Counted from the stretch's first letter, positions 54,208 through 62,401 are shown. The stretch is DNA of 64,000 nucleotides from Bacillus sp. sid0103 (GCF_019219025.1 NZ_JAHUWN010000023.1:48849-112848); one strand, 5' to 3'. Numbers and translations: made by a program. Notes: generated from the letters alone by a model not told the origin.

Positions 54208-54242
54208 AGAATGTCTGGCTTATCTTAGACCAGACATTCTTC
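54206..54242. repeat. Perfect 13-bp inverted repeat after the aldehyde dehydrogenase
   Basis: GAAGAATGTCTGG / CCAGACATTCTTC with an 11-base loop and no T run; a terminator without a tail, or an operator. Confidence 0.7.
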
Positions 54243-54279
54243 AGATTGCTAGAGAAATCATCATAATGGGGTGAATTCG

Positions 54280-55134
54280 ATGAATCAAACCGCTTCCACT
54301 ATTATTCTAGAGGAGGACAGCTTTTTCCTCGAAATTTATCTAGATCCATTCAACAAACGGATTCGTGTGGATGATTATCGTGGCAATACAACATCGCTAA
54401 TCGAGAAAGTTGAAGAACTCGTCATCGTCCACAAAGCTGAAAAATTAATAGTTAAAGTCCGCAGTGAAGATTATTTCACCTTCTTGGAAAAAGGTCTCCA
54501 GCCAGAAGCCTTAGTTGACCGTTATTTCCTTGGTTCAGATGCCCATTTTTTTTCAAAGTTTTACACACCAGAGCGCAAAAAAAATGACCATTGGATCACG
54601 GAGGACGGGATGATCCACACGATTTATCAATTAGACACTACCCTGCAAAAAGCATTGCCGCCAAAAGAATATGGATTACGGAAGGCTGATGAGAGTTGTG
54701 CCGTAGAACTTTCAGCATTGTACCGGCAGGTGTTTCAAATTTATCCAACTCCATTGCATGATCCTGAATATATAAAAAAAACGATCAAGGATGGGACCAT
54801 TTATTACGCTTACTTTTACGCAGGAAAAATAGTTAGTGTTGCTTCTGCCGAAGTCAATTCTTTCTATAAAAATGCAGAATTGACGGATTGTGCAACTTTA
54901 ACAGAACATCGGAAGTACGGGCTCATGAAAATGATTCTCCAAGAACTGGAAGGGGAATTAAAAAGAAATGGAATTTTTTGTGCCTATTCCATTGCCAGGT
55001 CTTTATCTTTTGGGATGAATGCAGTTCTTTTTCAGTTAGGCTATTCGTACCGGGGAAGGTTTATGAATAATTGCTATATCTATGACAAGCTTGAAAATAT
55101 GAATATGTGGGTAAAAAATCTGGCAAACTGCTAA
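54280..55134 (+). CDS. ablB: Beta-lysine N6-acetyltransferase AblB (YodP)
   Basis: 284 residues from ATG at 54280 behind TGGGGTGA. GNAT domain in the C-terminal half (about 130-270): LRKADESCAVELSALYRQVF, AYFYAGKIVSVASAEV, TLTEHRKYGLMKMILQ as acetyl-CoA loop, and NAVLFQLGYSYRG. Acetylates beta-lysine made by KamA. N-acetyl-beta-lysine is an osmolyte in some organisms; with the other genes here, breakdown is more likely. Confidence 0.88.
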   Translation: MNQTASTIILEEDSFFLEIYLDPFNKRIRVDDYRGNTTSLIEKVEELVIVHKAEKLIVKVRSEDYFTFLEKGLQPEALVDRYFLGSDAHFFSKFYTPERKKNDHWITEDGMIHTIYQLDTTLQKALPPKEYGLRKADESCAVELSALYRQVFQIYPTPLHDPEYIKKTIKDGTIYYAYFYAGKIVSVASAEVNSFYKNAELTDCATLTEHRKYGLMKMILQELEGELKRNGIFCAYSIARSLSFGMNAVLFQLGYSYRGRFMNNCYIYDKLENMNMWVKNLANC

Positions 55135-55148
55135 AATTTCGGCTTATT

Positions 55149-55166
55149 GTGCCAATTTCTTGGCAC
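55149..55166. repeat. Inverted repeat before kamR
   Basis: GTGCCAATTTCTTGGCAC: 7-bp arms, 4-base loop, 31 bases before the kamR ATG. A possible operator. Confidence 0.5.
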
Positions 55167-55196
55167 TATGATGGATAGCAGAAGGGTGGTGATAGA

Positions 55197-56585
55197 ATGG
55201 TTTTGTTAACCGCTTTAACGCAAGAAGTTCTAACCGCCATTCTTAAGGGCATTGATGAAGGGATTCATGTGGTAAATACAGAGGGAGTAACGATTTTTTA
55301 TAATGAAGTTGCGGCCATTCACGATGGCATGGATATTAAAGAAGTGCAGGGAAAGCATTTACTTGACGCATTTCCTTCCCTCACCGAAGAGTCAAGTACT
55401 CTGCTAAAAGTAATCAAATCTGGAAAGCCAATTTACAACCAAACACAGGTTTATATGAATTTACATGGGACAAGAATTGATACTATGAACACGACCCTGC
55501 CAATCTTTCTCGAGGATAAAATCATTGGCGCAGTTGAAATTGCCAAAGATTATTCACGAATGAAACTGCTTGCGGAACGACTATTAGATTTACAAAAAGG
55601 GTTAAATAAAGGCAATAAGAAAAAGGCAGTGAAGCAAGTTACCTATACATTTAACGAACTATTGACCGTGAATCCAGCATTTCAAAATTTGAAAGACGAA
55701 GCTAAGAAACTTGCAAAATCAGATGCTCCCATTCTCGTCTACGGAGAGTCAGGTACAGGGAAAGAATTATTTGTTCAAGGTGTGCATCATGAATCCCATC
55801 GCTCAGATGCGGCCTTTATTGCTCAAAACTGTGCGGCCATTCCAGAAACACTTTTAGAAAGTATCCTTTTTGGCACGGCAAAAGGAAGTTATACAGGTGC
55901 TGTTGACCGGAAAGGGTTATTTGAACTGGCAGATGGCGGTACGCTTTTTCTTGATGAATTACATACGATGCCGATTGTACTCCAAGCCAAACTATTAAGA
56001 GTTTTGGAGGATGGGATGATACGAAGGGTCGGAAGTTCACAAAGCATTTCTGTCAATGTACGGGTGATCGCCGCCATGAATGTTTCCCCAAGCAAAGCCC
56101 TTCAAGAGCAAACCCTCCGTGCAGACCTTTACTACCGCTTGAATGTATTTACCTTCTCACTTATACCGTTAAGAAATCGAACAGAAGATATTCTTTTTTT
56201 ATCAGAACATTTTATCGAGGAATTTAACCAAAAACTTCAAAAAAACATTAACGGATTGGAGAAAAAGCTTGAGCTCTTTTTTATGAATTATCAATGGCCA
56301 GGGAATGTGCGGGAATTAAAACATTCGATTGAATATATGATGAATATTTGTGAAGCAAAGCAGTTAAGATATGAAGATTTACCTAGTTTGTTAAAACATC
56401 TTCCATTCACAGCTACAAGCAATAAGGGTGAAGTAGAAAATCTCTCTTTAAGGAAAAATATCGGAAAATTAGAGAAGGAACTTATTAGGAATGCGCTTGA
56501 ATTATCTGAAGGGAACATTAACCAAGCCGCAAAGCTATTAGAGATTCCTAGACAAACCTTACAATACAAACTAAAAAAATCGTAG
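55197..56585 (+). CDS. kamR: Sigma-54-dependent activator KamR
   Basis: 462 residues from ATG behind AGGGTGGTGATAG. N-terminal PAS domain (about 10-115, ILKGIDEGIHVVNTEG), AAA+ domain (about 155-385) with Walker A GESGTGKE (183-190), the sigma-54 contact loop as GSYTGA (230-235, usually GAFTGA), Walker B GGTLFLDEL (about 248-256), and a Fis-type HTH at the end (EGNINQAAKLLEIPRQTLQYKLK). KamR activates kamA in B. thuringiensis. The PAS domain probably senses lysine or a derivative. Confidence 0.93.
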   Translation: MVLLTALTQEVLTAILKGIDEGIHVVNTEGVTIFYNEVAAIHDGMDIKEVQGKHLLDAFPSLTEESSTLLKVIKSGKPIYNQTQVYMNLHGTRIDTMNTTLPIFLEDKIIGAVEIAKDYSRMKLLAERLLDLQKGLNKGNKKKAVKQVTYTFNELLTVNPAFQNLKDEAKKLAKSDAPILVYGESGTGKELFVQGVHHESHRSDAAFIAQNCAAIPETLLESILFGTAKGSYTGAVDRKGLFELADGGTLFLDELHTMPIVLQAKLLRVLEDGMIRRVGSSQSISVNVRVIAAMNVSPSKALQEQTLRADLYYRLNVFTFSLIPLRNRTEDILFLSEHFIEEFNQKLQKNINGLEKKLELFFMNYQWPGNVRELKHSIEYMMNICEAKQLRYEDLPSLLKHLPFTATSNKGEVENLSLRKNIGKLEKELIRNALELSEGNINQAAKLLEIPRQTLQYKLKKS

Positions 56586-56592
56586 ACTAAAC

Positions 56593-56617
56593 TGCCGAGT
56601 TTTCGGCATTTTTTTTT
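56593..56617 (+). terminator. Terminator of kamR
   Basis: TGCCGA/TCGGCA hairpin followed by a run of T. Confidence 0.85.
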
Positions 56618-56659
56618 GTTCAAAAAACAAATAGAGTAAGTTCCACGCCTTTTATGACA

Positions 56660-56677
56660 TTGGCACAAATCTTGCAT
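56660..56677 (+). promoter_or_regulatory. kamA: Sigma-54 promoter of kamA
   Basis: TTGGCACAAATCTTGCAT: -24 GG and -12 GC at the required spacing, 36 bases before the kamA ATG. Confidence 0.92.
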
Positions 56678-56712
56678 ATTGTTTTAGTGAAGCGAGATGG
56701 GAGGAACATACA

Positions 56713-58152
56713 ATGAAACAATTTTTATATAAACCTAATAGGCATTGGAAAGATATAGAGTTGTGGAAAGATGTAACAGAAGAGCAGTGGAACGATTGGC
56801 TTTGGCAGCTCACCAACACCATTCGAACGTTAGACGATTTAAAAAAGGTCATTAATTTAACACCGGATGAAGAAGAAGGTGTAAGAATTTCAACAAAAAC
56901 AATTCCCTTAAATATCACACCCTATTATGCCTCCTTAATGAATCCTGATGACCCGCGCTGTCCAATCAGAATGCAATCAGTACCGATCTCAAAGGAAATT
57001 TATAAAACGAAATATGACTTGGAAGATCCATTATATGAAGATGAGGATTCACCAGTACCAGGGTTAACACATCGCTATCCGGACCGGGTTCTCTTTTTAG
57101 TAACCAATCAATGTTCGATGTATTGCCGCTACTGTACAAGGAGACGTTTCTCTGGTCAAATTGGCATGGGTGTTCCTAAGAAGCAGCTAGATGCGGCCAT
57201 TTCCTACATCAGAAATAACCCGCAAGTGCGTGATGTCTTAATTTCAGGGGGGGATGGCCTGCTGATTAATGATAATATCTTGGAATACATCCTTAAAAAC
57301 CTGCGAGAAATTGACCATGTTGAAATTATCCGAATCGGAACACGTGCGCCTGTTGTGTTTCCGCAACGAATTACCGAAAACCTCTGTAATATCTTGAAAA
57401 AATACCATCCAATCTGGCTAAATACCCATTTTAATACATCCATCGAAATTACGGAGGATTCAAAAAAGGCGTGCGAAATGCTTGCTAATGCCGGTGTCCC
57501 GGTTGGTAATCAGTCTGTTATCTTAGCAGGGATCAACGACAGTGTGCCAATCATGAAAAAACTCATGCATGATCTAGTCAAAATTCGCGTCCGTCCTTAT
57601 TACATTTATCAATGTGATTTATCAGAAGGCATTGGTCATTTCCGTGCTCCTGTGTCAAAAGGACTGGAAATAATTGAAGGTCTTCGCGGACATACTTCGG
57701 GATATGCAGTACCAACCTTTGTCGTTGACGCGCCTGGGGGAGGAGGTAAAATTGCCCTTCAGCCGAATTATCTGATTTCCCAAAGTCCGGAGAAAGTGGT
57801 CCTCCGGAACTTTGAAGGGGTGATTACCTCCTACCCTGAACCGGAGAACTATGTCCCTGGAAGGGCAGAAAAGTATTTCCAAGAGCTCTACCCTGACATG
57901 GATGAGAAGCGTTCACTTACAGGCATCGCAGGGATTATGAATGACCACCACTTTAACCTCGTTCCAGAAGGGTTATCAAGGCTAAATCGTCGTAAAGATT
58001 ACAACCAAGACCCTGCCCATACCACGTTAAAGGATAAGCGCGGCAAGCGGGATGAACTAAAAGATAAGAAATTTAAAGCATTGACACAGAAAGAATTGGA
58101 AGTCAAGAAACCTTCAAATAAAGACACATCAGCCAAAACGATGAAGGACTAG
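56713..58152 (+). CDS. kamA: L-lysine 2,3-aminomutase KamA
   Basis: 479 residues from ATG behind GATGGGAGGAAC. Radical SAM/PLP enzyme that moves the alpha-amino group of lysine to C3, giving beta-lysine. Cluster cysteines C134, C138 and C141 (TNQCSMYCRYCTRRRF); GGDGLL and RIGTRAPVVFPQRI follow; the PLP lysine region is in VDAPGGGGKIALQPNY (about 338-353). A charged C-terminal extension is present. Preceded by a sigma-54 promoter, so expression should need KamR and SigL. Confidence 0.96.
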   Translation: MKQFLYKPNRHWKDIELWKDVTEEQWNDWLWQLTNTIRTLDDLKKVINLTPDEEEGVRISTKTIPLNITPYYASLMNPDDPRCPIRMQSVPISKEIYKTKYDLEDPLYEDEDSPVPGLTHRYPDRVLFLVTNQCSMYCRYCTRRRFSGQIGMGVPKKQLDAAISYIRNNPQVRDVLISGGDGLLINDNILEYILKNLREIDHVEIIRIGTRAPVVFPQRITENLCNILKKYHPIWLNTHFNTSIEITEDSKKACEMLANAGVPVGNQSVILAGINDSVPIMKKLMHDLVKIRVRPYYIYQCDLSEGIGHFRAPVSKGLEIIEGLRGHTSGYAVPTFVVDAPGGGGKIALQPNYLISQSPEKVVLRNFEGVITSYPEPENYVPGRAEKYFQELYPDMDEKRSLTGIAGIMNDHHFNLVPEGLSRLNRRKDYNQDPAHTTLKDKRGKRDELKDKKFKALTQKELEVKKPSNKDTSAKTMKD

Positions 58153-58163
58153 GAGGGCTGTAA

Positions 58164-58448
58164 TTGAAAACTGAATGTGAGTGGTGTAATCGTACAAATG
58201 TGGTGAGAATGACCGATTCTGTGTTTTGGGAATTGCCAGATGGGACACGAGCGATTGAAATAACAGAAACTCCAACCTATTCCTGCCCTGATTGTATGAT
58301 GATTTATCAAAGTGAACCAATCGTAAAAGAGATAGAAAATCAGTTGTATTTAATTGATTGTAAACAACTTGGAAAAGCAGTAAGTTACGAAGAATTAATG
58401 GTCATTCCAAGATTACTAAAGAAAAATTATTTTGATTTTACATCGTAA
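58164..58448 (+). CDS. yokU: YokU family zinc-ribbon protein
   Basis: 94 residues from TTG behind AGGAGGGCTG. Two Cys pairs, CEWC (about 5-8) and CPDC (about 38-41), form an N-terminal zinc ribbon; the helical end QLGKAVSYEELMVIPRLLKKNYFDF is family-like. It follows kamA by 11 bases, matching the kam locus of the B. cereus group. Function unknown, perhaps linked to KamA. Confidence 0.88.
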   Translation: MKTECEWCNRTNVVRMTDSVFWELPDGTRAIEITETPTYSCPDCMMIYQSEPIVKEIENQLYLIDCKQLGKAVSYEELMVIPRLLKKNYFDFTS

Positions 58449-58451
58449 TAA

Positions 58452-58479
58452 AAAAGCAGCTTAAATTTAAGCTGCTTTT
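58452..58479 (+). terminator. Terminator of kamA-yokU
   Basis: Perfect palindrome with AAAAGCAGC/GCTGCTTTT ends. Confidence 0.85.
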
Positions 58480-58577
58480 GCCCTTCTTTCGAAACGCTGG
58501 ACGCTTACCATCTAATCCGTTATAGTATTTCTAAAGAATATTTACGAGTGAATCTGGGATGAGAAAGGCGTTCTTAT

Positions 58578-58802
58578 ATGATTAAATCATTTTACCATTT
58601 TTTGATGAAATATAGACATCCTGCTCCTAAGGATGCTATTGGTGACTTTGCAAACAATGCCTATTTAGATCATAGTTTTCCTAAAGTTTCGGAGGACTAC
58701 GATGAAATCAGCTCTTATCTAGAACTGAACGGTCATTATTTGGAATCCATGTCCATCTTTGATGAAGCATGGCAGATATATCAGTTAACCGAACGTAAAT
58801 AA
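58578..58802 (+). CDS. yozE: YozE family protein
   Basis: 74 residues; ATG at 58578. SFYHFLMKYRHPAPKDAIGDFAN (about 4-26), then DHSFPKVSEDYDEISSYLELNG is the YozE SAM-like helical fold. Function unknown. Neighbour of the kam genes as in other Bacilli. Confidence 0.92.
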   Translation: MIKSFYHFLMKYRHPAPKDAIGDFANNAYLDHSFPKVSEDYDEISSYLELNGHYLESMSIFDEAWQIYQLTERK

Positions 58803-58813
58803 TAAGAATATGG

Positions 58814-58842
58814 AATCGCCTCATAAATGAGGCGATTTTTTC
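58814..58842 (+). terminator. Terminator of yozE
   Basis: AATCGCCTCA/TGAGGCGATT hairpin with T run. Confidence 0.9.
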
Positions 58843-58932
58843 ATTTTACAAATCCCATGCGCTTTTATTCAATCGGTGCATATACTATTGTAATCAAAAT
58901 TCACGACTTATTAATTGAGAGGATGGGAGGAA

Positions 58933-59628
58933 ATGGCAAATAGAAAAAAACCGAAGTATAAGATCGGTGATACGGTCGTGATTACCATTTATGGAACAGT
59001 TGGCAAGGTAACAGATGTAAAGTGGTTAGACGGGAAGTATGTATATGAAGTAAATAAAAGTGACGGATTATTCATTGAATCCGCCTTACAATTACTCTCA
59101 GAATTTGATGGCGTTGTGATGGAGAAAGAACAAATTGACATCGAATATAATTTTTTCTTCGGTGATCTAGTTCAAGTAAGCGGTTATGGCGCAGACTTGT
59201 TTAAAGTCGTAGGCTTCCGGACAGAAATTTGGCGTTATAAGGAAGATGCCTGGGAAGATGTCATTTATGAGCTATCAAGGGTTAGTGATGGTGAATGGCT
59301 TGAAGCAGGCGAAGAAGAATTGACACTTGTAGCCGATGCTGAAAATGCTGATACATTCATTCAAAAACTAGGTCTCCTATACTTAGTAAATAAGCAAGAA
59401 AAGGTAGTCGATAATCCAAAAGTTCAGAACATGATCAGAAAAGCAGAATTTGAAGAAATCGAACGAAAAAAAGAAAAAAAGGAATTAATTGATCATTTAT
59501 TGGACATTTTTAATGATTACCGAATTTTATATGAAATGTTTCAGGATCAGGAATATTATCAAGTTATGCGTGTGATTCTCCGGAAATTAGAAAGTCTTGT
59601 CAGTAACGATGGCAAAAGCCATGTCTAA
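58933..59628 (+). CDS. yodN: YodN-like hypothetical protein
   Basis: 231 residues from ATG behind GAGAGGATGGGAGG. A short basic N-terminus (MANRKKPKYKIGDTVVITIY) leads into a beta-rich region with two SH3-like KIGDTVVI/FFGDLVQVSG elements (about 10-17 and 69-78), then a charged helical C-terminal half. By position it corresponds to B. subtilis YodN; sequence recall is weak. Function unknown. Confidence 0.65.
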   Translation: MANRKKPKYKIGDTVVITIYGTVGKVTDVKWLDGKYVYEVNKSDGLFIESALQLLSEFDGVVMEKEQIDIEYNFFFGDLVQVSGYGADLFKVVGFRTEIWRYKEDAWEDVIYELSRVSDGEWLEAGEEELTLVADAENADTFIQKLGLLYLVNKQEKVVDNPKVQNMIRKAEFEEIERKKEKKELIDHLLDIFNDYRILYEMFQDQEYYQVMRVILRKLESLVSNDGKSHV

Positions 59629-59796
59629 TTACCACTTTGAAATTTCAAATAATAAATAAACAACAAACGGGATACCTGCCCATTTAATAAGAAAAAACAT
59701 TCCATCTAAAAACTTCGCAAATAATTGGAGGGTGAAACCATCCTCACGATTAACATCATCTATCCATGCCTCTAATTTTACTTGTAAATTTGACAT
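59629..59796 (-). CDS. Small single-span membrane protein (55 residues)
   Basis: ATG at 59796 behind AAGGGGTGATACG. Polar helix (MSNLQVKLEAWIDDVNREDG), then a hydrophobic segment (about 33-50) and the end FEISKW. Convergent with yodN, ending right at its stop. No family recognised. Too short for common ORF cut-offs, but start signal and composition support it. Confidence 0.7.
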   Translation of the reverse strand: MSNLQVKLEAWIDDVNREDGFTLQLFAKFLDGMFFLIKWAGIPFVVYLLFEISKW

Positions 59797-59991
59797 CGTA
59801 TCACCCCTTGGAAAGTCTTATGTTTTCATCCTATGCTTGTCCAATCTCAAAAAGACTTCCTTTCTTTATTAAAATATCCAAGTTCAAAGTAGCTATTTGT
59901 TTACATTCAATCGATATTGTGATTACTTCTCAAAGTTAATAGCATGAAAAAGCCATGTACATCATACATTCTCTAAAAAGGGGGCGATGCT

Positions 59992-60165
59992 ATGAGAGAA
60001 ATTGAAGTATTTATTGATACTGAGGAGATTGCCGAATTTTTCTTTCATGAGCTTGTGAAAAGGGGATACGTTCCTAGTGAAGAAGAATTGGAAGAAATTG
60101 CAGACATAACCTTCGAATATTTAATTGAAAAAAGTATTATCGACGAAGAAGAAGAGGATGAATAA
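59992..60165 (+). CDS. yozD: YozD family protein
   Basis: 57 residues from ATG behind AAAGGGGGCGATGC. Very acidic. DTEEIAEFFFHELVKRGYVP (about 9-28) and EELEEIADITFEYLIEKSII match the YozD pattern I recall from B. subtilis. Function unknown. Part of the yodL/yozD/yodN neighbourhood. Confidence 0.85.
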   Translation: MREIEVFIDTEEIAEFFFHELVKRGYVPSEEELEEIADITFEYLIEKSIIDEEEEDE

Positions 60166-60227
60166 AAAAGCTAATTAGTCAAGAAGAGGAAAATAAATCT
60201 TTTCCTTTATCATAGATTAATACGAAA

Positions 60228-60252
60228 GACGAGCATTCAATGCTCGCTTTTT
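60228..60252 (+). terminator. Terminator of yozD
   Basis: CGAGCAT/ATGCTCG hairpin with TTTTTG. Confidence 0.8.
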
Positions 60253-60297
60253 GTTTTGTGCAGAGAGATTTAATCTTTAAATAAATTTTGGAAATCA

Positions 60298-60323
60298 TGA
60301 AACCTTTATTTTTGGTATACGTA
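60298..60323 (+). promoter_or_regulatory. Third sigma-W type promoter (peptide-kinase-spo0M)
   Basis: TGAAAC (60298-60303), 16-base spacer, CGTATAA (from 60320): exact sigma-W-type match, 33 bases before the TTG. Confidence 0.8.
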
Positions 60324-60355
60324 TAATTAGTTACGAAGCAGAGGAGGGGATTAAG

Positions 60356-60517
60356 TTGTTAAAAAAAATCCTTAAATTGATTTTCGGAAGCAAATCCTAT
60401 CACAAATATAGTTCATCAAGTGATGCCTGGAAGAAAAGGAATCATTATAAGCACAATAACCTAGGACATCATTATTATAAAAAGAAATACAAAAGTAGTA
60501 GTTTTTTTAGCAGTTAG
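60356..60517 (+). CDS. Small basic His/Tyr/Lys/Ser-rich protein (53 residues)
   Basis: TTG at 60356 behind GAGGAGGGGATTAAG, an unusually strong site. The start MLKKILKLIFGSKSYHKYSS is an amphipathic, basic helix likely to lie on a membrane; the rest is rich in His, Tyr, Lys and Ser (LGHHYYKKKYKSSS). It is 22 bases before a kinase gene, under the sigma-W-type promoter. The many Ser and Tyr make it a possible kinase substrate (inference). Family unknown. Confidence 0.7.
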   Translation: MLKKILKLIFGSKSYHKYSSSSDAWKKRNHYKHNNLGHHYYKKKYKSSSFFSS

Positions 60518-60538
60518 ACGAAGCCAGGTGTTTTCTTT

Positions 60539-61336
60539 ATGATGAAAAAATTTGCATTACTCTTGTCAAATGTATTTGAAAAACCCTTTCCAAAAGATGA
60601 ACTGATTGCTGAGCGTTACCAGGTGATATCTCATCTCGGAGCAGGAAGTTATGGTCATAGTTATTTAGTAAATGATTTGGAATGTAAACAGAAAAAGGTT
60701 TTAAAAGCCTTGCGTCTCCATAAACGGTTGACGCAATCTGGGCGAAGAAACTTTGAATTAGAAAAAGAACTGTTAGATTCGATTGATCATCCAGGCTTTC
60801 CAATATATTTTGACGGGGGGAACTATAAAAACATTCCCTTTTACACCATGGAATTTATTGAAGGCATGAATTTCGAACAGCTTATTTTTTCAGAAGGAAG
60901 AAAAATCCCAGAAAAAGAAGCATTCCAAATTGTAATTAAATTACTAACACCACTAGAATATTTGCACAACCTTAAAATCGTTCATCGAGATATTCGGATT
61001 CCCAATGTCATAACAGATGGTTCAAATATTAGGCTGATTGATTTAGGGTTAGGAAGACATTTCAATTTAGACAAGGTAGTTTTGTCAACAAGAGAAAAGC
61101 ATTTGCGTAAAGAGGTGAATTTCCAAGCCGATTTTTACGGCCTTGGGCATTTCCTTTTGTTTTTACTGTACTCTAATTTTACAGTTACAAAAGAAGGCCA
61201 TGAAAAAAGCTGGGAAGATGAACTCAACATTTCGAACCATGCTAAACACATAATTAGAAGGCTCTTGCAAATCGACCCACCATATGAGAATTGTGCCCAA
61301 ATAAGAGCTGAAATAATAAATTCATACTTAATCTAG
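60539..61336 (+). CDS. Serine/threonine protein kinase
   Basis: 265 residues from ATG 60539 (or 60542). Eukaryote-like kinase core only: glycine loop LGAGSYGHSYLV (33-44), K56 in KVLKAL, E75 region helix C, HRDIRIPN (149-156) with catalytic D151 and N156, DLG (168-170) in place of DFG. No PASTA or membrane segment, so cytoplasmic and distinct from PrkC. It is followed 11 bases later by spo0M. Confidence 0.9.
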   Translation: MMKKFALLLSNVFEKPFPKDELIAERYQVISHLGAGSYGHSYLVNDLECKQKKVLKALRLHKRLTQSGRRNFELEKELLDSIDHPGFPIYFDGGNYKNIPFYTMEFIEGMNFEQLIFSEGRKIPEKEAFQIVIKLLTPLEYLHNLKIVHRDIRIPNVITDGSNIRLIDLGLGRHFNLDKVVLSTREKHLRKEVNFQADFYGLGHFLLFLLYSNFTVTKEGHEKSWEDELNISNHAKHIIRRLLQIDPPYENCAQIRAEIINSYLI

Positions 61337-61347
61337 GAGGAAGAACG

Positions 61348-62118
61348 ATGTCTTTTTTTAACAAAGTATTTGCCAGTGTAGGAATAGGGTCTGCATCTGT
61401 GGACACGAAGCTTGAAAAGGATACTTACATGCCAGGTGAAACAGTGAACGGTGTAGTTGAAATTACGGGCGGTAAGGTGGAGCAGCAGGTTGATGAGATT
61501 TACCTTACCTTAAATACCACCTATTTAAGAGAATCTGACGATCGAAAGTATACCGTCACTGCCGCAATTGACAGGTTCAGATTGACGACTCCTTTTGTCA
61601 TTCGTGCCAATGAAAAAAAAGACATTCCTTTTTCCTTTCAACTTCCGTTTGATACCCCACTTTCAATTGGAAGATCAAAAATTTGGGTAACAACGGGTCT
61701 TGAAATCAAAGGTGGTGTCGACCCAAGTGACAAAGATTATCTTAAAGTTGTTCCGAACCCCTTAATGGCTGCTGTGTTTACTGCTATTGATCAGTTAGGC
61801 TTTAGAATTCGTGAGGCCGATTGTGAAGAAGCACCTAGACGATTACGAGGAAGGCTGCCATTTGTTCAAGAATTTGAATTTGTTCCAACCTCTGGATTAT
61901 TTCGAGGTAAATTAGATGAATTAGAAGTTGTCTTCTTTCCGTCCGGGAACGGAAACCTCGATATCATGTTCCAAGTAGACCGGAGGGCAAAAGGGTTATC
62001 TGGCTTATTCTCGGAAGCTCTCGGGACAGATGAAACCAATGTCCGCTTGTCAGTATCAAATGCAGATATTCCTTATTTACAACAAAAAATTCAAAGTGTT
62101 ATTCAACGATATTCGTAA
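61348..62118 (+). CDS. spo0M: Sporulation control protein Spo0M
   Basis: 256 residues from ATG behind CTAGGAGGAAG. Arrestin-like double beta sandwich: MSFFNKVFASVGIGSASVDT (about 1-20), EKDTYMPGETVNGVVEITGG, VDEIYLTLNTTYLRE, VPFSFQLP-like DIPFSFQLPFDTPLSIGRSK. Spo0M affects sporulation and cytoskeleton-related functions and in B. subtilis is in the sigma-W regulon, in line with the promoter upstream of this operon. Confidence 0.94.
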   Translation: MSFFNKVFASVGIGSASVDTKLEKDTYMPGETVNGVVEITGGKVEQQVDEIYLTLNTTYLRESDDRKYTVTAAIDRFRLTTPFVIRANEKKDIPFSFQLPFDTPLSIGRSKIWVTTGLEIKGGVDPSDKDYLKVVPNPLMAAVFTAIDQLGFRIREADCEEAPRRLRGRLPFVQEFEFVPTSGLFRGKLDELEVVFFPSGNGNLDIMFQVDRRAKGLSGLFSEALGTDETNVRLSVSNADIPYLQQKIQSVIQRYS

Positions 62119-62129
62119 AAATCTTGAAA

Positions 62130-62158
62130 ATAGGGCCAAAATGGTCCTATTTTTTTTA
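62130..62158 (+). terminator. Terminator of spo0M operon
   Basis: TAGGGCC/GGTCCTA hairpin then TTTTTTTT. Confidence 0.85.
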
Positions 62159-62180
62159 ATCATTGCCGGTGTAAAGGTCA

Positions 62181-62251
62181 CTGTTGATTTTATAGCAAAG
62201 ATGATTAGAGCGAAGCGCCTGGAGAGGAAATCAACAGCCAAGTTTAAAGAA
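62181..62251. repeat. Decayed copy of the MITE-like repeat (3' part)
   Basis: CTGTTGATTT, then GCGAAGCGCCTGGAG and GGAAATCAACAG, AAGTTTAA: matches the right half of the element at 34847; left half mostly lost. Confidence 0.65.
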
Positions 62252-62368
62252 CCAAATCATAAACTTAATTCGCTAAATTCTCACAAGAAAATTCTTGTCC
62301 GGATAAAAAAAATGCGATTCGACAAAAAAAGAAGGATTTCTAAGAAGGAATCGACAGCGGACATCGCT

Positions 62369-62401
62369 AATTATTAGAATATGCATATAATTCTAATAAT
62401 T
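62369..62401. promoter_or_regulatory. Palindrome overlapping a -10 before yodL
   Basis: AATTATTAGAAT / ATTCTAATAATT, 12-bp perfect arms with a 9-base spacer; TATAAT at 62386-62391 overlaps it. Candidate operator. Confidence 0.5.

Noticed and set aside
55160..55177. Sigma-54 promoter before kamR
   Set aside because: TTGGCAC is present, but the -12 GC element is missing at the correct distance.
62030..62377. 115-codon ORF after spo0M
   Set aside because: Starts inside spo0M in another frame and runs through a terminator and a repeat fragment; composition is not protein-like.
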